Assembly (NCBI GenBank): GCA_005281725.1
Contig: SSBO01000012.1
Coordinates: 23,565,722 to 23,595,184, forward strand
DNA: 29,463 bases
DNA from: Wuchereria bancrofti
Taxonomy: Eukaryota; Nematoda; Chromadorea; Rhabditida; Onchocercidae
Direction of reading: 5' to 3'
Within the stretch, counting starts at the first letter, position 1; each line of letters begins with the position of its first letter. A program made the position numbers and the translations under genes. Positions 1 through 11,038 of the stretch are shown piece after piece. The notes beneath the pieces were generated by a model that saw only the letters and a list, made by a program, of their open reading frames with translations, did no database searches and was not told where the DNA came from.

Positions 1-3
1 ATA

Positions 4-325
4 ATGAAATTTTCTAATCATAAAAAGTTAAATAATTGATAAATAATATCTCATATAACAAATAAATTCATATAATAATATTATTAGGAACAATTAAATT
101 GAGTTATAAGAACGAATAACTTTTAAATAATAGTAATAATAATAATGAAATTTTCTAATTAGAAAAAGTTAAATAATTGATAAATAATATCTCATACAAT
201 AAATAAATTCAATAATATTATTAGGAACAATTAAATTGAGTTATAAGAACGAATAACTTCTAAATAACAATAATAATAATGAAATTTTCTAATTAGAAAA
301 AGTTAAATAATTGATAAATAATTAC
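4..325. repeat. tandem repeat, three units of about 141/134 bp, abutting an lpd-3 splice donor
   Basis: Units starting ATGAAATTTTCTAAT begin at about 4, 145 and 279. The third is truncated and runs straight into the splice donor of the last visible lpd-3 exon (donor GT at 325-324 on the minus strand). Units 1 and 2 share the poly-AAT tail and the block AGGAACAATTAAATTGAG. The array fills all visible intron to the left edge. Confidence 0.9.
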
Positions 326-3300
326 CCCATCGAAATCAAAAGTTGTTGATACATTAATACTTGAATGTTTTGTGAAATGAAATGAATTATCATAAAGAGT
401 ATGTATTACTGATGATAAGGTACTTCGTTGTGGTATATGTAATTTAATAGCAACTGATTCACTGGCAATCATTTTGGAATTGCAATGACAAATTTGAGGA
501 CAAAAATCAGTCTTATTCAAATTGCAATTGATTGTAAATTGTTTCGCAACAAGAGCAATCAGAAAATTGCTTGATGGATTGCTAAATCATTTATCAAAAG
601 TGTATGTGTGATTTTTTTTTTTTTTTAAATTTGATAATTTTGAAAATTAACAAATCGGTAATTATTCTTAAAATAAGCTATGGCATTTTGAAATATTTAA
701 AAAAGTAATTTAATTTTTAAGTGCTAAAATTAGAAAATTTATAGAGGAACATATTTGTTAAGCTAATGTATAAAAGCTTGAATGATAAATATATTCTGCT
801 AATATTTATTGATCAATACTTTAATATAATTCAGAGAGAGAGAGGGAAGGAAGAAAGAAAAGGAAAAATAACTTTGAAATTTTTACGTAAACTTTTATAT
901 TCCAAAAATTACCAATTTGATTGTTTATTCTATTTGATGTTATTTGATAATCAAATTTAAAATTTTTTTAATAAATATTATTCTTTAAAATGGAATAGCA
1001 TAAATTTCTTTTTACCAAAACATTTAGTAGTATTAGTTATTGTTGTTATTATTATTATTATCACTACTATTACTTTTTTTTACTGATAATTGATAATGAT
1101 ATACCTTGCATCCACCCAATTTTTATCATTCACAACAAAAATAAATTTCGCATTTGTAAATTCTATTTGACAATTCCAAATTTGTGGCACAAATCGTGCC
1201 AAATCATCCGTATAATATGATGAAATTTCACTTACAAAATCCTGCAATATATATTTATTATAAATAAATAATTCATTAACACAAATACTGAATGAATTCA
1301 AATTTTTTAAACTGATAACAATTATTTGAAATATAAATATAACGATTAATATAACAATTAATTCAAATTAATTGAAATTTTCAGCAATTAATTGAAGTAC
1401 AAATATAACAATTAATTGAAATTTTTTAACTTACAACAATTAATTGAAATATAAATATAACGATTAATTGAAATTTTTAAGTTATGGCAATTAATTAAAA
1501 TATAAATATAACAGTTAATATAACAATTAATTAAAATTTTTGAGTTATAACAATTAATTGAAATATAAATATAACAATTAATTCAAATTAATTGAAATTT
1601 TCAACAACTAATTGAAATATAGATATAACGATTAATATAACAATTAATTAAAATTTTTAAGTTATAACAACTAATTGAAATACAAGTATAACGACTAACA
1701 TAAGAACTGACTGAAATTTTTTAGTTTATAACAATTAGTTGAAATTTTTAATTTATAACAACTAATTCAAATTTTTAAGTTACAACAATTAATTGATATA
1801 TAAATATAACGATTAATATAACAATTAATTAAAATTTTTGAGTTATAACAATTAATTGAGATATAAATATAGCAATTAACATAACAATTAATTAAAATTT
1901 TTTAAGGTTATAACAATTAGTTGAAATTTTTAATTTATAACAACTAATTCAAATTTTTAAGTTATGACAATTAATTGAAATATAGATATAACATCTAATA
2001 TAACAATTAAATGAAATTTTTAAATTCACAACAATTAATTGAAACATAAATATAACGATTAATATAACAATTCATTAAAAACTTTTTAAGTTTCGACAAT
2101 TAATTGAAATTTTTAAGCTATAACAATTAATTGAAATTTTTGACTTATAACAATTAATTGAAACATAAATATAACGATTAATATAACAATTCATTAAAAT
2201 TTTTTAAGTTTATAACAATTAATTGAAATTTTTGAATTAATTGAAACATAAATATAACGATTAATATAACAATTCATTAAAAATTTTTAAGTTTATAACA
2301 ATTAATTAAACTTTTTAAGTTTCGACAACTAATTGAAATTTTTAAGCTATAACAATTAATTGAAATTTTTGACTTATAACAATTAATTGAAACATAAATA
2401 TAACAATTAATTAGAATTTTTTAAGTTTATAACAATTAATTGAAATTTTTTAAGTTTCGACAATTAATTGAAATTTTTGAATTAATTGAAACATAGATAT
2501 AACGATTAATATAACAATTAATTAAAATTTTTTAAGTTTATAACAATTAATTGAAATTTTTTAAGTTTATAACAATTAATTAAATGAATAGTAGAAATCA
2601 AATTTAAATGAATACCTGCATGAAGACAATATGATCCCATATACACCATGTTGTAACTTGATTCATTTTTATCAAAATTTGACAATTTTGAAATTGTCCA
2701 TATTGTTTTGGTATAAACATATTACATTCAACTGTCATTTCCTCATATGAAATTAATTTTCGAAATCCAGAAGTTGGCAAAAATTGTACATCTTTCATAC
2801 TAAATCGTATCATCGTTTTATATCCTTCATCGGTGGTCATTACTAGCGGATTTTCCATCTTTAATTTGTAAAGGTTTTATTTTTTATTTTCTTATTTTAA
2901 AAATGTTTAATTTTTAAATACTGAAAAAAAAAAAAGAAAATAAGGTGAAATAAATCATTTTAATTATCAGAATTATTGATTTGTCAATAAGAAAAAAATT
3001 TTAATTTAAAACATTTTGCTCAAAAATGATTTAAAGTGAAAGAATTTATTTATTTCAATCATTCAATATTTCAAAACTTTTTTTAAAAAAAAACATTACT
3101 ATAATTTCATTTAATCATCACGAAGCGAAAAAGAAAAAAAGAAAAATCCTTTTAGATAATATATTTTACTAGTTATTAAACTATCATATTTGATCATCTG
3201 ATGGATTTAGTTAATTTCAATTTAAACTAATTCAATTCAAACTAATTAAAGTCTAACTTATGTGTAACTTTTAATTTTAAATATTTGATAAATATCATTT

Positions 3301-6300
3301 TTTGCTAGATTATAATCAAATATAAATTAGTAAATTTGAAATGTTAAACACATACTCTTATTGAAAAACCATTTTTGATAATTACTGTCATTGTATTCAA
3401 TTCGTCCTGTCGCATAAACCATAAATTAATCGTTGTTCTACCATTCATTGTCAATGTTATATCCATTATTTGTGGTATTTTATGCTCATCATTTTCCGGC
3501 AATTTACTGCGAAATTATTTAAATCAGATAATATTTTCAAATTGATGATTAAAGTTAAAATGTTATCAAAGTTTAATAGCACATAATAAATGTATAATCA
3601 TTTAAGTGATAAAAGTGATAAGAGAACCTAGCGGGTAAAAATATATTTGAAGTGTAAAAATAACATTTTAGATATTAGATATTAATTAATTGGCAGACTT
3701 AACTATTAATTAACTGAAATTAGCATGAAACATTGCGATAACACTTATATTTGAAGTGTAAAAATAACATTTTTAATATTAGATATTAATTAATTGGTAA
3801 ATATTATTTAATAACTTAATGTCTAACTATTAATTAATAACTTAATATTTAATCATTAATTAGCTGAAATTAGCATGAAACATTGTGAACACATATATTT
3901 GAAGATTTTTAATATCAGATATTAATTAATTGGTAAATATTAATTAATAACTTAATGTCTAACTATTAATAAATAGCTTTCATTTAAGTGATAAAAGTGA
4001 TAACAGAACCTAGCGGGTCAAAATACCACATATATTTGAAGTGTAAAAGTACCATTTTTAGTATCAGATATTAATTAATTGGTAAATATTAATTAATAAC
4101 TGAATGTCTAACTGTTAATTAATAATTTAATGTTTAATTATTAATTAGCTGAAATTAGCATGAAACATTGTGATAACACATACATTTGAAGTGCAAAAGT
4201 GTCATTTTTAGTATCAGATATTAATTAATTGGTAAATATTAATTAATAACTTAATATCTAACTATTAATTAATAACTTAATGTCTAACTATTAATTAGCT
4301 GAAATTAGCATGAAACATTGTGATAACACATACATTTGAAGTGTAAAAGTATCATTTTTAATATCAGATATTAATTAATTGGTAAATATTAATTAACAAC
4401 TTAATATCTAACTATTAATTAATAACTTAATGTCTAACTATTAATTAGCTGAAATTAGCATGAAACATTGTGATAACACATACATTTGAAGTGTAAAACT
4501 ATCATTTTTAATATCAGATATTAATTAATTGGTAAATATTAATTAATAACTTAATGTCTAACTGTTAATTAATAATTTAATATTTAACTATTAATTAGCT
4601 GAAAATAGCATAAAACATTGCGATAACACATATATTTGAAGTGTAAAAGTGTCATTTTTAATATCAGACATTAATTAATTGGCAAATATTAATTAGTAAC
4701 TTAAATTAATTAGCAGTCTAACTATTAATTAACCTTGCTATAATTTGTTCCATAGATGAAATTAGCATAAAATTGAAGAAATTATTGCTTCAAAACGTAC
4801 ACCGATTTAGCATCAGTGAAATCAGCTGGAAAAAAATAGCTAACAAATGCAGAACGACATGCTTCAGCCCATGGACCATATGCAATTGCTACATTTTCAC
4901 CAAAATCAATATTTAAATCACAAATTGGTACCAATGATGAGTCAGCTAAATTAGAAATTAAAATTAGACTAAATTGGAATCTAATTTAGAGTTGTAAAAT
5001 TGGAAATGAAAAGTTAAACTAAAATTAGAAATTAAAAATCAATCTTTTTATGAGTAAATTCAAAATTTAATTAACTGACTTTTAATAAATTCAAATTTTC
5101 TTTTTTTCTTCAAATTTAAACATACCACCGAATAAAATAGCAATAAAACTATTCAAATTGAATATTTTGTTAAAAGTTTTAAAAGCTTAAAATTATAGCA
5201 ATTTCATTTTATTATTTACTTATGCACATTCAATTTGATCATTTAAAATCAATAACTTTGATTTGAATCAATTTAATCTAAACTTTAATGTTACTTAAAA
5301 AAGAGAAAATTGAACTACAAGTAAAACACATATCACTTTTTTTTTTTGATTTTCATATGTTAAATTTAATCTGTCACCCGTATGAGATGGATGACATTGA
5401 TTTCATTTAAAATTTGTCACATAATTTGCTGCATTATAAATTAAAGAAAAAAAAAAAGGAAAGTTTCCATAACTTTTGTAAAATTTAAACAAAAATTGAA
5501 TAGGAATCGTTGAAATTATCTATCAATTTTAGAAATGTTAAAAATAAATGCCAAATATAAACTTATTTGTAGTAAACATTAAAAAATAAAATATTCCTTA
5601 TCAATTTAAAAGTAGTAAAATCAATTTGAATGCTAGTAATTGTCTCATCTTGCTAATTAGATAAAATATTCCTTATTAATTTAAAAATAGTAAAATCAAT
5701 TCGAATCTTGCTAATTACATAAAAAAGAAAAATCTCATCTTGCTAATTAGATAAAATATTCCCTATTAATTTTAAAAGTAGCAAAATCAATTCGAATCTT
5801 GCTAATTAGATAAAATATTCCTTATTAATTTAAAAGTAGTAAAATCAATTTGAATGCTAGTAATTGTCTCATCTTGCTAATTAGATAAAATATTCCTCAT
5901 TAATTCCAAAAATGATAAAATCGATTCGAATTTTGCTAATTACATAAAAAGAAAAAAAAAATCTCATCTTGCTAAAGTAGTAAAATCAATTTGAATGCTA
6001 GTAATTGTTTCATCTTGTTAATTAGTTTATGGGAAATTTTAAAAATTTTATTTTTGAAAATGAAATTTGTTATTACCAAAAATACTCTTGCGATAAACAG
6101 CTTTTAATGTAGCATTTTGAAGTACTTTAAAACCACTTCCCATTGTTCGAGGTGCACTATAACATTTCCAAAGATTTCGCGGATCAGTTGAATCATATTC
6201 GTCGTTATTATTTAATGAAATTGAAAAATTCGAACCATTAATTGAGCATACCAAAAGTTTAGTATTATTCATTTGTTCCAATCGTCCAACAACTATAATT

Positions 6301-9300
6301 TTTCATTTCAGTTTTAATTTCAATTTTTTTTTTTTTTTTTGTTTTGAAAACAAACATTTGTTATTTTCTTGTGCTATCTAAACATTCTGGCGCTATTTTC
6401 TTTCTAATTAATTATAACTTAGAGTGAAATAATTAACATGGAGTAAAAAAAAAAATGACGAAATGAATTTCTTAAGAATTTAAAAGAATCTAGTTAATTA
6501 AAAATATCAATTTTTATGAATTAATAATTCAGAATTATTAGAATATTGCGGGAATTTTTCTTTTTTTTTTTTTGTTAGATAAAACTATGAATAAATTAAG
6601 CATAGAAAAGATGCATTTATAAATGAAATAATTTCAAATTTTAATGGAAAGCATAAATAATTACATTAATTTTAGGTATATTAATTTTTAAAATTTTCAA
6701 ATGAATGTAAAATAACGATGACATTTCCAACTGTCATCTCGAAAAATTTGAAAAAAAAAAATTAAATCACTTTGAATAGTTGTACTTTCATATCTCATTG
6801 ATATTAATTAAGGAAGCAATAAATTTAAACTTAAATTGCTAATGTTAGCCTAATAAATTTGAGCTATTAAAATTTAAAAAAAAAAGCTAATAATAAAAAA
6901 TTAAATTTATTTCGACAAAAAAAAAAGAAAAACACTCTTTTTTTCGATAGCGTAACATAACTATAACGATTGGAATATTTTGCTATTTTCAAATGATTAA
7001 ATAATTTGCCAAAATGAATTCAAATTCAAAATAATTAATTTCAATATTAATTTAAATATGTAAATTCGTGTACTACTACACTTCTAATCATTGTGTTATA
7101 TTTTTTGGCAATTACACATTATAATAATAATTGAATAATTGAAATAAATACTACGTATTACTTAATATTTTCGCAAAAATATTTATTTAATTGTTTAAGT
7201 TACGTGTGATTACGTTATTATCACGTAAATTTTGATAAATATTAAAAGTAATTATATGCATACCTTATGCATATAATTCGATATGTAGCATTGCAAATAT
7301 TTAATACAAAATTAAATTATAAAATTAAATTAAATTATAAAATTAAATTAAATTATAAAATTAAATTAAATTATAAAATTAAATTATCGATTAGCTTACA
7401 TAATGCTTTATGTGAAAAAATGACAAGCGTAGTTGGTAGTAAACGATTTCCAACGTAAACGTGAATATTTTTAATTGACATACGTATTGTACCAATAAAT
7501 GCCCAAAAATTTTTCACAAATTTATCATTCTCTCCTGCAATAGCAGAAATTTATCATTTTTCATTATCATTTCTTGAATTTGTTAAATTATCAACAAAAA
7601 ATTTCAAATTTCTACTTCCTAATTTATTACAATTATAATTTTTTGATTATTTATTTCACAATTTTATAATCACTTTTTTTTTTCTTTTTGGCATATGTCA
7701 TTTTATAGCTGTTTGAAAAATTATTCGGTGGTAATTTTTGTTGAAAATTTTCATAAATAATTTCAATTTGCGAAACTATAAATGACAGTCAAAAAAAGGA
7801 ATTGAAATTTTATTGAAAAAAAAGGAGAAATTTAATTAATTTCACTTTTATAATTTGACAAATTTCTATTAACAAAATTTTTTCAATGACTTTTTAATTC
7901 TTTCAACTATCAAATGTTTAAAAAAAAAGAAAGAAAAGCTCGAACTTTTTAAAAAATGTTTAATTTTAAATCTACAAATTTTGCATTATGGAAATACGTG
8001 ATTTACGTTAGTCTTTGTATAATACCGCAAAATTTCACTTATATCACAAAACGCGTGATATTTCACGTAAATTATAAATAGCTTTTTCAATTTTCTTGGG
8101 TATATCAGAAATGATAGTATAATTTAATTAAATTACTAATAAACTTCTTAAAATAACAATTATAAAAGATAATTTGTTAACAGTACTGATAATATTGTCG
8201 TTTGAATGTTGTTGTTGTCGTTGTTGTGAAATTGTCATAAAAAGTTTTTCAAACTTTGAATCTTTTTTTAATTTCCGATATGCATTCAAACGATTATATA
8301 TATGAATACGTAATCCATTTAATATCAAATGTAAACGACCTTTCAAGCTGAAATTTCGAAATATTTGTTTTTTTTTTTCTTAAATATCTCAGAAGAGAGA
8401 GAGAGAGAAAGAGAAATTCGAATGTATTAATTTTTCACATTGTAATTTCATTATTTATAATTAATAATCAATTTGCTAAAGTAATAAATAAATGTTTACA
8501 AAAGAAAACTAATAAACAATTTGCTAAAGTAATAAATAAATGTTTACAAAAGAAAACTAATAAACAATTTGCTAAAGTAATAAATAAATGTTTACAAAAG
8601 AAAACTAATAAACAATTTGCTAAAGTAATAAATAAATGTTTACAAAAGAAAACTAATAAACAATTTGCTAAAGTAATAAATAAATGTTTATATAACAGTA
8701 ATAAATTTGTTAAATTTTAAATTGAATAGGTTTAATTTAAGCTTAGTAAAGCTTAATTGAATAAATAATATTTCAAAAAAAAAAAAAAAAAAACAAACTC
8801 TTGTTTATAAAGATCAGTTAATTTGATATGTCGCCAATAGGAGAAGATAAGATAACCATCATTACAATAAATTGCATAATCTTCGCATATAAATGTGAAA
8901 TGACGAAACATTACTTTTCCTGCTAGCAAAGAGATTGATAAAGAGCCTTAAAAGATAAGTGATAAGATGATAAGACATTTTTTTTTTTAATTTAGTAAAT
9001 TTATATTAATTATCAATCAAGAGATTACAGTTTGATGTAGAATGCAATGATATGAGAGACTTTTATTGCATACTTCAAAATGTTTTGGTTTTGGAACAAA
9101 AAAAAAAAATTTTTTTTTTTAAACTAATTGAATAAAGCAACAAAAAGTAATCAATTAATTACAGGTTTAGACCTGAAATTTGCTTATGTCTTTTTTTTTC
9201 TTTTTTTTTTACTGCAACATGAAGTGAAGAAAAGGTGAAATGAAATCGGCAGAAATAAAATTAAAATTTCACAGTATCAATCGATTAGCTTTTAAACTAA

Positions 9301-9820
9301 TTGAATAAAACAACAAAAAATAATCAATTAATTACAGGTTTAGACCTGAAATTTGCTTATGTCTTTTTTTTCTTTTTTTTTTGACTGCAATATGAAGTGA
9401 AATCAGCAGAAGTAAAATTAAAATTTCACAGTATCAATCGATTAGCTTTTAAACTAATTGAATAAAACAACAAAAAATAATCAATTAATTACAGGTTTAG
9501 ACCTGAAATTTGCTTATGTCTTTTTTTTCTTTTTTTTTTGACTGCAATATGAAGTGAAAGTGAAAAAAGATAAAGTGAAATCGGTAGAAGTAAAATTAAA
9601 ATTCTACGATGTCAATCGATTAGCTTAATTTTTTAATGATCACGTAAAACTGACCTAATTTCAGGTTGCATTTTAATCCACATTTTCGAACTATGTATGT
9701 TAAAATAAATGCAGCGATAGGTCCCATAACACGTGACATGTAAAAGGTCAAAAAAATGATCCAAGCGCAAAAAAGAAAGAGAAAAATAACACTTTGATCT
9801 GATACATAATTTACAAAATT
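326..9820 (-). CDS. lpd-3: LPD-3 / BLTP1 (KIAA1109, tweek) bridge-like lipid transfer protein, 5' part, gene continues off the left edge
   Basis: Role (family knowledge): a very large rod-shaped protein, anchored in the ER by its N-terminus, that conducts phospholipids between ER and plasma membrane. Exons, 5' to 3' on the minus strand: 9820-9655, 8946-8799, 8347-8187, 7534-7400, 6292-6077, 4945-4801, 3506-3356, 2858-2616, 1241-1105, 581-326. All borders are AG/GT and every intron phase matches (1,2,1,1,1,2,0,0,2), giving 586 codons. Counting from the first codon of 9820: a hydrophobic anchor at about 10-44 with WIIFLTFYMSR (vertebrate WIIYLTYYNSR); LLAGKVM then GYLIFSYW at 63-93 (SGKVM, GFIIFRWWK); HIYNR at 120-124; MGSGFKVLQNA in exon 6292-6077; YGPWAEACRSAF at 298-309 (YGPWADRQRDCL); FVPQIWNCQIEF then NDKNWVDA at 472-500 (FVPYTWNFKIMF, NQHNWIDC); then NFLIALVAKQFTINC. 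A Gln-rich stretch (QQRQQQ) interrupts exon 8347-8187. Least certain: donors at 8187 and 8799, and whether an exon is missing between 7400 and 6292, where the model is about 15 residues shorter than vertebrates. The start codon lies upstream and is unresolved. Confidence 0.93.
1310..2590. repeat. degenerate tandem repeat array built on AACAATTAATTGAAATTTTT
   Basis: About 1.3 kb of short units alternates two modules: one like AACAATTAATTGAAATTTTT followed by AAGTTATAAC, and one like ATAAATATAACGATTAATAT. They recur dozens of times with small changes and no fixed long period. The array fills nearly all the lpd-3 intron between exons 2858-2616 and 1241-1105, stopping about 25 nt from the donor. 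Confidence 0.92.
3640..4740. repeat. 150-bp tandem repeat array, about seven units
   Basis: The landmark GGTAAATATT recurs at 3796, 3932, 4081, 4231, 4381 and 4531, with a GGCAAATATT variant at 4681, so the last five steps are exactly or almost exactly 150 bp. Each unit also carries AGCTGAAATTAGCATGAAAC and the block ATATTTGAAGTGTAAAA. Earlier units are shorter (136-149 bp) and more diverged; two contain AGAACCTAGCGGGT. It occupies the lpd-3 intron between exons 4945-4801 and 3506-3356. Confidence 0.95.
5580..6025. repeat. irregular tandem repeat, units about 60-95 bp
   Basis: Repeated modules are TTGCTAATTAGATAAAATAT followed by TCCTTATTAATTTAAAAGTA and GTAAAATCAATTTGAATGCT, in five or so copies of two lengths. 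The longer copies have an extra AATTGTCTCATC or AAAAAGAAAAATCTCATC insert. The array lies in the lpd-3 intron between exons 6292-6077 and 4945-4801 and ends about 50 nt from the upstream exon. Confidence 0.9.
7307..7387. repeat. 18-bp tandem repeat, about four units
   Basis: The unit is AAATTATAAAATTAAATT. It produces a spurious plus-strand reading frame of repeated KLNYKI. It lies in the lpd-3 intron just downstream of exon 7534-7400. Confidence 0.93.
8391..8413. repeat. GA microsatellite
   Basis: A run of about eight GA units within the lpd-3 intron 8348-8798. Confidence 0.9.
8470..8690. repeat. 48-bp tandem repeat, four near-identical units plus a partial fifth
   Basis: Units beginning AATTTGCTAAAGTAATAAAT start at 8470, 8518, 8566, 8614 and 8662. 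The first four appear identical over 48 bp, which implies recent expansion or homogenisation. They lie in the lpd-3 intron between exons 8946-8799 and 8347-8187. Confidence 0.97.
9118..9625. repeat. three tandem units of about 157-175 bp
   Basis: ACAGGTTTAGACCTGAAATT occurs at 9161, 9334 and 9491. Each unit also has ACTAATTGAATAAA, a long T tract interrupted by a C, ACTGCAATATGAAGTGAA and TCAATCGATTAGCTT. Every unit contains the small inverted repeat AGGT-TTAG-ACCT. The array lies in the lpd-3 intron between exons 9820-9655 and 8946-8799, ending about 30 nt from the donor. Confidence 0.95.
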
Positions 9821-10093
9821 CTGAAAGGTAAATCGTTCAAAAGCAATTTAACTAAATGAATTAAAAATGAAAATAATATTATATTTTAGGAGAGGATGAA
9901 AAAAAAAAAATTGGTACAAAACAACTTAGTGTTTATTCAGAAGAGGGGAGAATATAGAAATGTTTGTAAAGGAATGCAAATTAAAATTAAGAAAGAAAAG
10001 AAAAAGAATTAAAAGTTAACAGAAACGACAGTTGGAGAAGAATTGAAAATATCAAAATTTAATTTTTTCAAAAAAAAAAAAAGAAAAACAAAC

Positions 10094-10129
10094 AGTATTT
10101 AATATCCATCGCATTACAGTGTCAAACAT
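10094..10129 (-). other. candidate first coding exon of lpd-3 (unproven)
   Basis: The first recognisable lpd-3 exon (9820-9655) begins behind a good acceptor (TTTCAG) and has no ATG of its own before the membrane anchor, so a short coding exon must lie upstream. This stretch reads ATG plus 11 codons (MFDTVMRWILNT) and ends at a GTTTGT donor in phase 0, which fits. The same donor sequence is used at 8798. A rival is an ATG at 10549 reading MHSKRIAIKEDIGTK up to a weak GTGGCT donor, also phase 0. Neither has homology support. Confidence 0.25.
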
Positions 10130-11036
10130 AGTGAAGAAAAGAAGATCAAAGTGATATTGTGTTGTTGAATGAAATTTTTAAGAATTGAATAGCAAAATGA
10201 AATTCGACACACCAGCAAAATGAGAAAATGTGATAATGAAAATGAAATCATATAGCAGCCAATTTCATAACAAAATAAATTTTAATAAGTTCATTTTATT
10301 TTTCATTGATATAAAATTTTACTGAAATTTTTTTGCAGTGAATTTATAAGTGTTAATGGTAATTTTAAATAATTCATGCAATTGGCATAGAAGAGAAATT
10401 TTACAGATCTTTTTGTTTCGAATTTTTTGAATTGAATGTAGTGCTGAGATTTGTGATTTTCATTGATGCTGGTCGGAAAGCATTTCCATAGTTTTCTAAG
10501 CCACTTTGGTTCCAATATCTTCTTTAATTGCTATTCGTTTCGAATGCATAGCGTTAAACGGTATGAATATGTATTTGTATATGTTGGAGAATGATGTAGA
10601 GGTTAACTGAGATAAGCTTAGGTTTCGAGATGTTGCAGAGATTGAAGATGTTTATGAGATAGTATAGTTGTGGTGGTGCAAAGAGTGGTAGGATTTATGA
10701 AATAGCATGCAGACGAGAAATTGAGAGTAATTGAAGGGAACTGAAGATTGAGGATATACGGAGTGGGCAGCGTCTGTTAGTATTATTAATAGAGGATAGA
10801 CAGCAGATATTGAGAGCAAGTAAGAGATACAGAGAGGGTATGTATGTGATAGTTGGAAAGTGAGATTATTAGGAAAAGTTGAAATTTTTTGGTAATATTA
10901 AGAAAACAAAACGGAATTATTTGGAAATTTAATTACAATTTATTTAAAAATAGCTTTTAGGTGGCAAATTAATTCCAACAAAGAAAAAAAAGTTCTTTTT
11001 TTTCTTTTTTTTTTAATGTGAAAATGAATATTACAG
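10130..11036. promoter_or_regulatory. divergent intergenic region between lpd-3 and xpg-1
   Basis: These 0.9 kb separate the oppositely transcribed lpd-3 and xpg-1 genes and presumably hold both promoters, plus any 5' leader of lpd-3. Positions about 10430-10870 stand out: visibly less AT-rich than the surroundings and strongly purine-biased on the plus strand (many GAGA, GATAG, GGTTA words). No TATA box or known motif could be assigned. The one longer minus-strand frame here (10515-10303) has no homology that I recognise. Confidence 0.5.
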
Positions 11037-11038
11037 GT
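11026..11038 (+). promoter_or_regulatory. probable spliced-leader trans-splice acceptor of xpg-1
   Basis: A pyrimidine-rich tract (10993-11014) and ATATTACAG ending at 11036 sit just before the conserved start: AG at 11035-11036, then GT, then ATG at 11039. No upstream exon is needed to complete the protein. An acceptor without a partner exon this close to an ATG is the usual sign of SL trans-splicing in nematodes. Use of the in-frame ATG at 11024 would add five residues not seen in the family. Confidence 0.75.

Noticed and set aside
7267..7458. Plus-strand reading frame with KLNYKI repeats
   Set aside because: Produced by the 18-bp satellite in an lpd-3 intron and partly antisense to the real exon 7534-7400.
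1..9640. CRISPR-like array among the regular repeats
   Set aside because: Units are contiguous with no unique spacers, lie in introns of a eukaryotic gene, and no cas genes are present.
10303..10515. 70-residue minus-strand frame upstream of lpd-3
   Set aside because: Lacks an ATG start and homology; its position in the divergent promoter makes a chance frame more likely, although part could be lpd-3 leader.
11018..11038. Upstream in-frame start (ATG at 11024) for xpg-1
   Set aside because: The family begins MG(I/V)QGLW, and the acceptor at 11036 would remove the upstream ATG from the mRNA.
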